From: Moanibacter sp965226025
Lineage (GTDB): Bacteria; Verrucomicrobiota; Verrucomicrobiia; Opitutales; UBA2987
Reading direction: 5' to 3'
Assembly (NCBI GenBank): GCA_965226025.1
Contig: CBDDCD010000001.1
Coordinates: 1,798,001-1,862,000 of the forward strand
DNA length: 64,000 bases
This document shows positions 18,646-26,332 of the stretch, piece by piece (within the stretch, counting starts at the first letter, position 1; every line of letters begins with the position of its first letter). Both the position numbers and the translations under genes were made by a program. Under the pieces are notes generated by a model. That model did not search any database, was not told the DNA's origin, and was given only the letters and a program-made list of their open reading frames with translations.

Positions 18646-20504
18646 TTGGGTTCACCCGGCAGGTCCCAGGGATGGAGCGAGGAATTCTTGTCAAATAGAT
18701 CTTTTGCCAGGGGAGTTTCCTGTGCTGATACGGGCTTCCCTGTAACCGCGTTGATACAATCGAGTTCTACGTTCAGGATCTCTCCCGCAATCGGCTTGAG
18801 CAAATAAGTGTAGGGAAGTGGTGCAGAGACATAGTCATACAGTCCGAACAGTTGGGTAGAGCGGTTTGGATTCAACCCAACCCTTCGGTAGCCGGGATAA
18901 ATGAGATCGGAAAGTGCGACCCTCACAGCTTGAGTTCCCGATCGTCGCGCGGTGAGCAATTCGTCGGAGTCATCCAGCTTCCGATTCCGATTTCGATCCC
19001 GATAGACGAGAAGATCGCTGAAACTACCTTCCACCCGCAATGCCTTCAATTCGGCCGCAACCGTTCCGGTGGGGGCCATGGTCACGACAACTCCATTGGA
19101 GCCACTCGAAATCTGAAACCGGATAGAACTGTCTTCGAGATACCTTATGAGGAGGCCCAACCGCTTCTCTATGCCGAACCTGTAAAAATCCAAATGCTCC
19201 GAATACAACGCCATGTCATAGACGATCATAGGATGATTCTTGAATTTCAACAGGCGGACTGCGCTGGGATGCTTGAAGTCCTTCAAGTGGTCGGCCTCCA
19301 GGGCCTCTCGGATCTGATTATCATACTCCCGAATTCGGCCGAGGATCCCCTCCACCGTTAGAGGGCCCTGGATTATCAACGCGTAGAGTTTCTTGAGTCG
19401 GAGGTGATCAAACTCAGGAATGAGTTTCCACTTCACCAGAAGAGGACTGTGCGCACAATCAAGCGCGGTCGATCCGAGGTGCCAATCATCGGTATCCCAC
19501 GCCACCGCTTCCACTCTGCCGCTTTCGGGATCGAAATAGAGCTTGTGGTTGTGGTGAAAATCGTGATGGCCGCAGGCGAAGATGTTATCGAGACATATGA
19601 AAGTGGCGTACCGATCCATCTGCAAATGCTTCTTCGCGAATCCGTAAAAGTTCGTCAGGGATCGCTCCGATACCTGTTCGATCAGATGCCGAATGTCTCC
19701 CCGATCCATCTCCGCATCAGGGCTTTTCCACACTGCTTTCTCCCATCGGGTCTGATCTCTCCAAAGCGTACTGACTCCGGTTGTGGCGTCAGGTGGTGCG
19801 CCATCGCCGCTATAAAGGCTTCCCTGCCGTCTCCCTCGCCTCCTGAGCACCGTTTCATCAACTGAATCCTGCCAGAGATAGACACCAGAATATCTTCCAT
19901 TGAGAATTAATCGAACCGGAAAAACTCGTGGTGCAATCAAGCCAACATCCCACGCGCAATCCATGGCGATGGCCTCGTTGAAGGCAATACGGGTTTTGGG
20001 ATTCTTAAGATTGAATTCTCGAGCTCCATTTATCGGTTGGGACTTGCCCGCCTTGATGCGCCATGATTTCTGAGGATAGAGCCAGTGCCAGTAATTATCT
20101 CCCACATAGCGCGCCTTGACCCGATGAAGTCTGCCTTCCCAATTCAAAAAGGCGGGGTAGTATTGGGACTTTCCACTCGCCGGAAGTTGGCTATTCAGTT
20201 GTTTCAAGCTGTCCGCGCTGATTCTCAGTTCAACCAGGGGAAGGGCACTCTCCTGTGGCATCAGAGGGGACCTGATTTTCAAGCGGAACCGGTTCAGTTG
20301 ATCCCGCAGGAAGAATCTGGCAATCTCTACGGAAAATGGAACTGCGTTGTCTAATGCTCCTCTTTTTCGTGCAGAGCTGTGGTAGCTTGACAATGAGCCC
20401 AAGACAAGGAAGAGAATCCAGACGATCAACGGCAGGGAAATCAGAAGAGCCCACCGCATCGGAATGCGGTAGAGTCCGTTCAACCAGGCCTTGAGGAGGC
20501 GCAT
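18642..20504 (-). CDS. CotH-kinase-family protein with N-terminal membrane segment
   Basis: 620 residues from ATG 20504. The frame can be extended to a TTG at 20591, but the ATG leaves a normal 125-bp divergent promoter region. A membrane helix lies at about 16-40 ('WALLISLPLIVWILFLVLG'). The CotH core follows: 'QKSWRIKAGKSQPINGAREF', 'GRYSGVYLWQDSVDE', 'FICLDNIFACGHHDFHHNHK' and the metal-binding 'VAWDTDDWHLGSTALD'. CotH proteins are atypical kinases; bacterial members outside spore formers are often extracytoplasmic. The C-terminal about 150 residues hold an immunoglobulin-like part with an acidic 'DRNRNRKLDDSDEL' loop resembling a calcium site. Coupled to the downstream unknown gene. The target may be a surface protein or glycan. 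Confidence 0.8.
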   Translation of the reverse strand: MRLLKAWLNGLYRIPMRWALLISLPLIVWILFLVLGSLSSYHSSARKRGALDNAVPFSVEIARFFLRDQLNRFRLKIRSPLMPQESALPLVELRISADSLKQLNSQLPASGKSQYYPAFLNWEGRLHRVKARYVGDNYWHWLYPQKSWRIKAGKSQPINGAREFNLKNPKTRIAFNEAIAMDCAWDVGLIAPRVFPVRLILNGRYSGVYLWQDSVDETVLRRRGRRQGSLYSGDGAPPDATTGVSTLWRDQTRWEKAVWKSPDAEMDRGDIRHLIEQVSERSLTNFYGFAKKHLQMDRYATFICLDNIFACGHHDFHHNHKLYFDPESGRVEAVAWDTDDWHLGSTALDCAHSPLLVKWKLIPEFDHLRLKKLYALIIQGPLTVEGILGRIREYDNQIREALEADHLKDFKHPSAVRLLKFKNHPMIVYDMALYSEHLDFYRFGIEKRLGLLIRYLEDSSIRFQISSGSNGVVVTMAPTGTVAAELKALRVEGSFSDLLVYRDRNRNRKLDDSDELLTARRSGTQAVRVALSDLIYPGYRRVGLNPNRSTQLFGLYDYVSAPLPYTYLLKPIAGEILNVELDCINAVTGKPVSAQETPLAKDLFDKNSSLHPWDLPGEPN

Positions 20505-20629
20505 GAGTGAGATCAATTGGGAGTGGTTCAAAGTTAGGCCTAAGGATAGTAGCCCCACCAAGCAGATGGCGATATTTTCACTACCCAACAAATCGGATTA
20601 CAAACCTTACCAATTCGATAGATAGATCA

Positions 20630-21991
20630 ATGGGGCGATCCACTCACCTTCTCAATGCGCTGATAAGCTGCTTCTTCCTCGCATCTCCCGGGGGATCGGT
20701 GGAGCCGCAAAATGGCCTAATAACCCCCGAAGACATTTATCCGGAACTGGCCCAAATCTACGAGGCGACGAGCGATCAGGCTCCTTCTCTCCAATTGCAT
20801 GCCGAGCGGATCCGAGAATCGGAAGGAAATGCCCTCATATTTTCGGCCCAAAAGTATCCCAATCTCCGCCTCATTCTCAACGCAGGCTATGCCGTTAGAG
20901 ATAGGAGTGACCTCGACAGGACAGAGACTTTTGCGGGCTCCTTCACTCTCTCGATGGAAAAACCGATCTTCCGTTGGGGCGCTATAAACGCGAGCGATCG
21001 ACTGGGAAAGCTCAATGTCTCGAGATCCAGGGTCGAGTACGAGCGATTTTACCTGGGTCTGGTGGAGCAGATCCGGAACATCTTCCTCGATCTCGTCATT
21101 TACCGGACCTCTCTCGAGAACAGAACATCGGAGGAGCAGATCCTCCGAATGCGCATCGATAATCAGGAGAAGAGGAAGGAACTCGGGGCACTTTCAGAGG
21201 ACGAGCACAAACTAAGCCGAATCGGACTCGAGGAAACTCTCCTCGCAATCCAGCGCACCCGCACGGCAATCGAAAGAGCGCTGCGTCACTTCCACCTCAT
21301 TACCGGAACCGAGGAATGGGACATCCAGGATTTTCCGACATCGGTTCCCCAAATTTCGTATTCCCACGCGAGAGTGACGGAGCTCCTCAAATCCTATCTC
21401 GATATGGGCGTGGCGGGTCGGTTTGATTGGCTCATCAAATTGAACGAAATTGAGAGAGCCAAACATGGCCTAACTATAGACAGGGCTCGAAATCGCCCGA
21501 GTCTCGACTTCTTCCTGTTAGCCAGCCAAGAAGAAAGAGATACCTCGACACGCAATGACGTCCTCACATTCGTTTACTTCGGAGGCCTGCAAGTGAAATG
21601 GGACCTCTTTCAGGGATTCGCCAATAAGGGTAGGAAAGTCGCCAGAGAGGCGCAAATTCGCATTCTCGAGTCGCAACTTAATAACCTGGGAGAGCAATTT
21701 CGAAAAGAGGCGGAACGTCAAGCATTCGACCTGGACATGGACTTCAAGGTCCTCGCCCTCAATGAAGAGCGATTCACGGTAGAACAGAAGGTGTTCGAGA
21801 AAGTTCGGACGGATAACGAGAACGACCTCCTCTCGGAGATTGATTTCCAACAGAAGCGCCTGAACTTCAGAAACCAGGAGTATTCCATTTTTCAGAAACG
21901 TACTCGCTTCCTTAAGAAGCTATCCAAATTTCTCGCATATATTGGAAGAGATCCAGCCATTGACTACCTGACAATTCCGGAGGGCTCATGA
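20630..21991 (+). CDS. TolC-family outer-membrane efflux protein
   Basis: 453 residues from ATG 20630; an in-frame upstream start at 20507 would overlap the CotH gene and lacks a signal peptide. The N-terminus 'MGRSTHLLNALISCFFLASP' is a Sec signal. The rest is long amphipathic helices in two repeats ('LQLHAERIRESEGNALIFSA', 'NRPSLDFFLLAS' and 'GLQVKWDLFQGFANKGRKVA'), the TolC pattern of strand entry followed by coiled coil. It should form the outer-membrane channel for the MFP/ABC genes downstream. The stop overlaps the MFP start as ATGA. Confidence 0.87.
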   Translation: MGRSTHLLNALISCFFLASPGGSVEPQNGLITPEDIYPELAQIYEATSDQAPSLQLHAERIRESEGNALIFSAQKYPNLRLILNAGYAVRDRSDLDRTETFAGSFTLSMEKPIFRWGAINASDRLGKLNVSRSRVEYERFYLGLVEQIRNIFLDLVIYRTSLENRTSEEQILRMRIDNQEKRKELGALSEDEHKLSRIGLEETLLAIQRTRTAIERALRHFHLITGTEEWDIQDFPTSVPQISYSHARVTELLKSYLDMGVAGRFDWLIKLNEIERAKHGLTIDRARNRPSLDFFLLASQEERDTSTRNDVLTFVYFGGLQVKWDLFQGFANKGRKVAREAQIRILESQLNNLGEQFRKEAERQAFDLDMDFKVLALNEERFTVEQKVFEKVRTDNENDLLSEIDFQQKRLNFRNQEYSIFQKRTRFLKKLSKFLAYIGRDPAIDYLTIPEGS

Positions 21992-23088
21992 AGATTCGCT
22001 TCGCACTTACCCTACTCGTTACTGCCCTAATCATCGGATACGTGATATTTATCGCCCTCCGATTGTCGCGTCCCTCCGCCTACGTCGAGCCGGTAGCAAG
22101 AGGCAAGGCAATCGATGCCGTATCGGGAACCCTCAGAATCGAAGAAACCTACAGAATGCAAGTGCGGACCGTGCACGGCGGTAAAGTGAAAGCTACCCAC
22201 ATGGCGATCGGCCGGAGGATCGTTAAGGATGAGCTCCTCCTTCAACTCGACACTGAAAATATCGAATTCGAAATCGAGTCGATCGAGATCGACAACGAGG
22301 CTCACCAAAAACACCTTGCCCTCGGATCCTCCCTCAAATTCGCCATCATGGCGCAAGAAGTGGTGGTGAATGATCTGGAGGAACTGGACAAGAGGGGAAG
22401 CGTCTCACAACGTAAGCTCCAGGCTGCCCGGCGCCGACTCGACGAGCTGCGCGAACAGAAGGAACGTCAGGAAATTAACGACGAAACGAGACTAAAGAAG
22501 CTCGAGAGCAGCCTCGCGACAAAACGACGCCAACTTGAAGCGATGTCCGTGAATAGTCCCATCGACGGTACCATAGTTTCCGTCCCCTTCCATGAAGGGG
22601 ACCTCATTGGACCGGGAAGCGTCATCGCAGAGGTCCTCGCCGCGGAACGCAGGATCGTGGCCAGCATCAGCGAGGAGGACTTCTCCAAAGTGCGGGTGGA
22701 CCAGGATGTCACCGCACGCCTTCTCGGTTACGGTGACGAAATTCTTGAAGGTCGAGTGTCGCAGCTCCTCCCGACCTCCGACCCGACGACGCAGCGCTAC
22801 AGCGTATTTCTCGAACTCGATTTTGAACGAGAGCGATTGACGCCGGGGTTGACGGGCGAAGTCAGTGTTATCATCGGGGAACATGAGGATGCACTGTTAA
22901 TACCTCATCGCGCTCTCCTCAATAATGTGGTTTACGTGGTGAACAACGGAATCGTGGAATTGCGATCCGTGAAGACGGGATACGAGGGCCTCAACCTGGT
23001 CGAAATTGTCGACGGTCTGGAAGAGGGAGAATCTGTTATCGTCGAAGAATTGGATCGGTTCAGGGAGGGAATCAGAGTAAAGTTGTAG
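21988..23088 (+). CDS. HlyD/MacA-family periplasmic adaptor (membrane fusion protein)
   Basis: 366 residues. An N-terminal membrane anchor ('ALTLLVTALIIGYVIFIAL') is followed by the first half of the lipoyl domain, a charged coiled-coil hairpin (about 95-185, 'QRKLQAARRRLDELREQKER'), the second lipoyl half ('SVNSPIDGTIVSVPFHEGDL'), a beta-barrel with 'SISEEDFSKVRVDQDVTARL', and a membrane-proximal domain. It should bridge the TolC-like channel and the MacB-like permease. Its stop codon lies at the edge of an A' repeat that fills the gap to the permease gene. Confidence 0.88.
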   Translation: MKIRFALTLLVTALIIGYVIFIALRLSRPSAYVEPVARGKAIDAVSGTLRIEETYRMQVRTVHGGKVKATHMAIGRRIVKDELLLQLDTENIEFEIESIEIDNEAHQKHLALGSSLKFAIMAQEVVVNDLEELDKRGSVSQRKLQAARRRLDELREQKERQEINDETRLKKLESSLATKRRQLEAMSVNSPIDGTIVSVPFHEGDLIGPGSVIAEVLAAERRIVASISEEDFSKVRVDQDVTARLLGYGDEILEGRVSQLLPTSDPTTQRYSVFLELDFERERLTPGLTGEVSVIIGEHEDALLIPHRALLNNVVYVVNNGIVELRSVKTGYEGLNLVEIVDGLEEGESVIVEELDRFREGIRVKL

Positions 23089-23171
23089 GCCGGAATCTGT
23101 CGGTATGAACCGCACTCAGTTCCACACCCCGCACCCATCGATCTGAGCTTTGGCGATGTTGCGGAGTTCTA
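23089..23171 (-). repeat. Repeat A' (long form of family A), reverse orientation, right arm decayed
   Basis: Starts CCGGAATCTGTCGGTATG and aligns along its length with the reverse complement of the copy at 58170-58270 (shared blocks GTATGAACCG, TCGATCTGA, GTT-CG-AGTTC). It begins directly after the HlyD-like stop codon. Confidence 0.65.
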
Positions 23172-23195
23172 AGCGCTGGTGTTCATAATCACCTA

Positions 23196-24449
23196 ATGTC
23201 CTCAAACTTTAGAATCGCCCTTCGGTTCCTCCTTTCGAGGCGACGCGCAATGTTGATGAGTCTCACCGGCATAATCCTCGGGGTGAGTCTTTTCGTCCTC
23301 TCCCAAGCCCAGATGAGCGGCTTCGAGAAATTCTTCATCGAAACGATCTGGGGAACAAACGGCGTCCTAAGAATTCAGGACCAACTTCAGGATACGCTCA
23401 GAAGCATGTCGGTCGACCGTTCCCCTGGAGGAGCAGGCAGTTTTCACTACTCGCATCGGAACAGTAAGAGATACATACCCGGAATCGTAAACACTGAACA
23501 GGTGATGGATGCAGTCCGGCAGTTTCGTAATGTCTCCGGGATCTCTCCGGTTTTGAAGGGTACGGTAAACTTGATCAACAGCGGCCGCTCCAGGGCTGTA
23601 GAGATCTATGGAATCAATCTGCAGAGTCACTTGATGGTATCCGATCTCGAAGAGCAGATTGTAAATGGAAGTCTACAGAGATTTCGTGAATCTCCCTACG
23701 GAGTCTTGGTGGGAAGTCTGCTCGCGAAACGTCTCGGATTGGAGACCGGTGACACCGTCATTGCGTGGTCCCTCGGGCGCAACTTTCGATTTCGCTTGAG
23801 CGGGACTTTCGAAACGGGAGTTTCGGGACTCGATGGGACGAGGGTTTTCGTCCACATCGACCAAGCACGAAACGTTTTGAGACGACCCCATGGAACCACG
23901 TTTCTCCAGGTCAACCTCTTTGACAAGGAACGAGCGCTGGTGGAATCGCGTCACATGGAGCGCATCCTGAGGCATTCCGTGGCGAGTTGGCAGGAGCGGG
24001 AGAAGGCCTCTCTGGGAGTCTTTCGAGCTCTCAGGATCTCATCGGCCCTTACCGTCTCTACGATTATCATTATTTCGGGATTGGGAATGTTCAATACCCT
24101 GGCCATAATCGTAATGGAAAAGAGTCGTGAGATCGCGATCCTCCGGTCGATGGGTTATACGCGAGCCGACGCTTCTCTGATCTTCCTAATTCAGGGCATG
24201 ATCATCCTCACGATCGGAATCGCTTCCGGCTGCCTCTTGGGAGGTCTCTTTACTTTTATTGTTTCGAAGATTCCAGTCCACATAACGGGAATTTTCACGG
24301 TCGATCATTTTGTGGTCCATTGGAGTCTCTCACACTACCTTGCCGCAGCCGCCACCGCGTTTGTTGTCATTCTCATAGCGAGCTACTTCCCATCTCAAAA
24401 GGCGGCGCGTCTTGAGCCGGCCGGAATTATTCGAAGTACCGCAGGATGA
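23196..24449 (+). CDS. MacB/LolE-type FtsX-domain ABC permease
   Basis: 417 residues. The N-terminal helix is 'RALLSRRRAMLMSL'-like (seen as 'RFLLSRRRAMLMSLTGIILG'). A periplasmic MacB-PCD domain spans about 50-270 ('GISPVLKGTVNLINSGRSRA', 'GVLVGSLLAKRLGLETGDTV'). Three C-terminal membrane helices with the FtsX signature 'FNTLAIIVMEKSREIAILRS' follow, then 'ASYFPSQKAARLEPAGIIR' at the end. It acts as a mechanotransmitting dimer with the LolD-like ATPase. With the TolC-like and HlyD-like genes it makes a complete MacAB-TolC-type machine, for which lipids, peptides or lipoproteins are typical cargo. ATGA overlap with the ATPase gene. Confidence 0.9.
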   Translation: MSSNFRIALRFLLSRRRAMLMSLTGIILGVSLFVLSQAQMSGFEKFFIETIWGTNGVLRIQDQLQDTLRSMSVDRSPGGAGSFHYSHRNSKRYIPGIVNTEQVMDAVRQFRNVSGISPVLKGTVNLINSGRSRAVEIYGINLQSHLMVSDLEEQIVNGSLQRFRESPYGVLVGSLLAKRLGLETGDTVIAWSLGRNFRFRLSGTFETGVSGLDGTRVFVHIDQARNVLRRPHGTTFLQVNLFDKERALVESRHMERILRHSVASWQEREKASLGVFRALRISSALTVSTIIIISGLGMFNTLAIIVMEKSREIAILRSMGYTRADASLIFLIQGMIILTIGIASGCLLGGLFTFIVSKIPVHITGIFTVDHFVVHWSLSHYLAAAATAFVVILIASYFPSQKAARLEPAGIIRSTAG

Positions 24450-25165
24450 ATTCCCAACCGAAAGTCGATGAAACGTCGAACACAGTGCTGAACTGCAGTG
24501 ATATTCGGCACAGTCTGGGAGAGGAGTCGAACCGAGTTCAAATTCTGAAGGATATCAGATTCACACTCAGCGCTTCCAAAGTCCATGGCATCGTCGGACC
24601 CTCCGGATGCGGGAAAAGCACCCTACTCTATCTGGCCGGCCTTCTCGATCGCCCGGATTCCGGCGAGATATTTTTGCAGGGCCGCCCAATGGCCAGAGCA
24701 TCTGATAAAGAGCGCACGAAAGCGCGGAATGAGTACATCGGATTCGTCTTTCAGTTTCACTTTCTACTCTCCGAATTCACAGTCCTTGAGAATGTTATGA
24801 TTCCGATGCAGAAGCGTAACAGCCTTGAATCGGAGGAAATGAAAGAGCGAGCCTTCGCTCTGCTGGCCGACGTCGGCCTCGACGATAAGACGGACCGACT
24901 CGCCACCCAGCTCTCCGGTGGTGAACAGCAGCGGGTGGCGATTGCCCGTGCTCTGGCCAATTCCCCTTCCCTCATTCTCGCCGACGAGCCGACCGGAAAT
25001 CTCGATGTAGCGAATTCCGCTTTAATTTTTGACCTACTCTACAAATTTGCGGCCGAGAAGGGACACGCCGTTTTGATCGTCACTCACAACATTGCTCTAG
25101 CCGACCGTTGTGACCACGTTTTCCACATGCAAGACGGCCGTTTCGCCCGAGAATCCAGAACATAG
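24446..25165 (+). CDS. LolD/MacB-type ABC ATPase
   Basis: 239 residues, complete: Walker A 'GPSGCGKSTLLYLAG', Q-loop 'FVFQFHFLLSEFTVLENV', signature 'QLSGGEQQRVAIARALA', Walker B 'LILADEPTGNLD' and switch His in 'VLIVTHN'. Coupled by ATGA to the permease gene. The 3' end overlaps the next gene by 56 bp if the latter starts at GTG 25110. Confidence 0.93.
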   Translation: MNSQPKVDETSNTVLNCSDIRHSLGEESNRVQILKDIRFTLSASKVHGIVGPSGCGKSTLLYLAGLLDRPDSGEIFLQGRPMARASDKERTKARNEYIGFVFQFHFLLSEFTVLENVMIPMQKRNSLESEEMKERAFALLADVGLDDKTDRLATQLSGGEQQRVAIARALANSPSLILADEPTGNLDVANSALIFDLLYKFAAEKGHAVLIVTHNIALADRCDHVFHMQDGRFARESRT

Positions 25166-26147
25166 AAATTCGCTGAAACTGATCATACAGATTCCCTGCT
25201 TCAATGAGGAAGAGAATCTCGTCGCCACCCTAAATGCTCTACCCAGGAAATTGGATGGTGTTGATGAGATCGAAATCCTCATCGTGAACGACGGCAGCAG
25301 GGACGGGACCGCTCAGGTCGCCCGCAACTGGGGAGTTGACCATCTCATCAATCTCCCGGCCAACCGGGGCCTGGCTAAGGCCTTTTCCGTCGGTCTTGAG
25401 GCTTCCCTTGAATCCGGGGCCGATATTATCGTGAATGCGGATGCGGATAATCAATACCATGCCGACGATATTCCGGCGCTCCTCAAACCGATTCAGGAGG
25501 GTATCGCCGAGATCGTGGTCGGGGCTCGCCCCATCACCGACAATCCCAACTTTGGATTCGCCAAAAAGTGCATGCAGCGGCTCGGAAGTGCGGTCGTACG
25601 TCTCTTCAGTAAGACCGCTATCGTCGATGCGCCCAGTGGGTTCAGGGCCTTCTCGCGCCGCGCCGCTCTGCAGCTCCGCGTTTTTAGCAAATATACCTAT
25701 CCCATAGAGACGATTATCCAGGCAGGGCAGAGAGGAATACCCATTTGTTCAGTTCCAGTGAGAGTGCGTCCCCCCACTCGCTCATCAAGATTGGTTAGGA
25801 GTATTCCCGATTATGTCGCCCGCTCTGTCCTCACGATTCTCCGAATCTTCATCCTTTACCGACCCATGGCTTTTTTCTCTGCCTGTGCTTTTATCGTCTT
25901 CTTACCGGGATTCATCCTCGGTCTCCGGTTCCTCGCGTTTTTGTTTGCCGGAGACGGCCAGGGGCACATTCAGTCCCTCATTCTCGCGACCCTCTTGATG
26001 TCATCCGGAATCCTACTCTTTATTGTCGCCATCCTTGCCGATCTCATCGCCGCGAACCGCCAGCTTCTCGAGGATCTGCACTGGAAAATTGCCCGCTCCC
26101 TCGAACCTGCCCCGAAAGATCGTTTTGAAACGCACCCATCGGACTGA
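25110..26147 (+). CDS. Dolichol-phosphate-mannose-synthase-like GT2 glycosyltransferase with C-terminal membrane helices
   Basis: 345 residues from GTG 25110, the only plausible start because 'LIIQIPCFNEEENLVATLNA' (the GT-A N-terminal strand) begins soon after. 'ILIVNDGSRDGT' and the DxD-type 'IIVNADADNQYHADDIPALL' are present, then 'DAPSGFRAFSRRAAL'. Two hydrophobic segments near 260-325 place the C-terminus in the membrane. Such enzymes transfer a sugar from a nucleotide donor to polyprenyl phosphate, or make undecaprenyl-phosphate sugars. It overlaps the ABC ATPase gene and is probably the last gene of the efflux operon. Confidence 0.87.
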   Translation: MTTFSTCKTAVSPENPEHRNSLKLIIQIPCFNEEENLVATLNALPRKLDGVDEIEILIVNDGSRDGTAQVARNWGVDHLINLPANRGLAKAFSVGLEASLESGADIIVNADADNQYHADDIPALLKPIQEGIAEIVVGARPITDNPNFGFAKKCMQRLGSAVVRLFSKTAIVDAPSGFRAFSRRAALQLRVFSKYTYPIETIIQAGQRGIPICSVPVRVRPPTRSSRLVRSIPDYVARSVLTILRIFILYRPMAFFSACAFIVFLPGFILGLRFLAFLFAGDGQGHIQSLILATLLMSSGILLFIVAILADLIAANRQLLEDLHWKIARSLEPAPKDRFETHPSD

Positions 26148-26190
26148 TTAGATATCCCGCGGGTGCCTGTCGGCGATTCGATTTTCTCTT

Positions 26191-26290
26191 CATCCGTCTC
26201 CGCCCAAGCGCTCCTCCGTGACATCTCCGCCAAGTGGGAGCAATTCGGCTTCGACCCAGTCCCTGCGGCTCATCCGCCTCCGCCCGAGGC
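26191..26290. repeat. Short direct repeat in the 185-bp gap
   Basis: CATCCGTCTCCGCCCAAGCG (26191) recurs as CATCCGCCTCCGCCCGAGGC (26271), 17 of 20 identical, 80 bp apart. No gene or terminator is evident in this gap between two convergent genes. It could be a local duplication. Confidence 0.35.
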
Positions 26291-26332
26291 AACGGCGTGA
26301 CAGGCTGCGCAGAGCTACGGAAGAGGCTTGTC

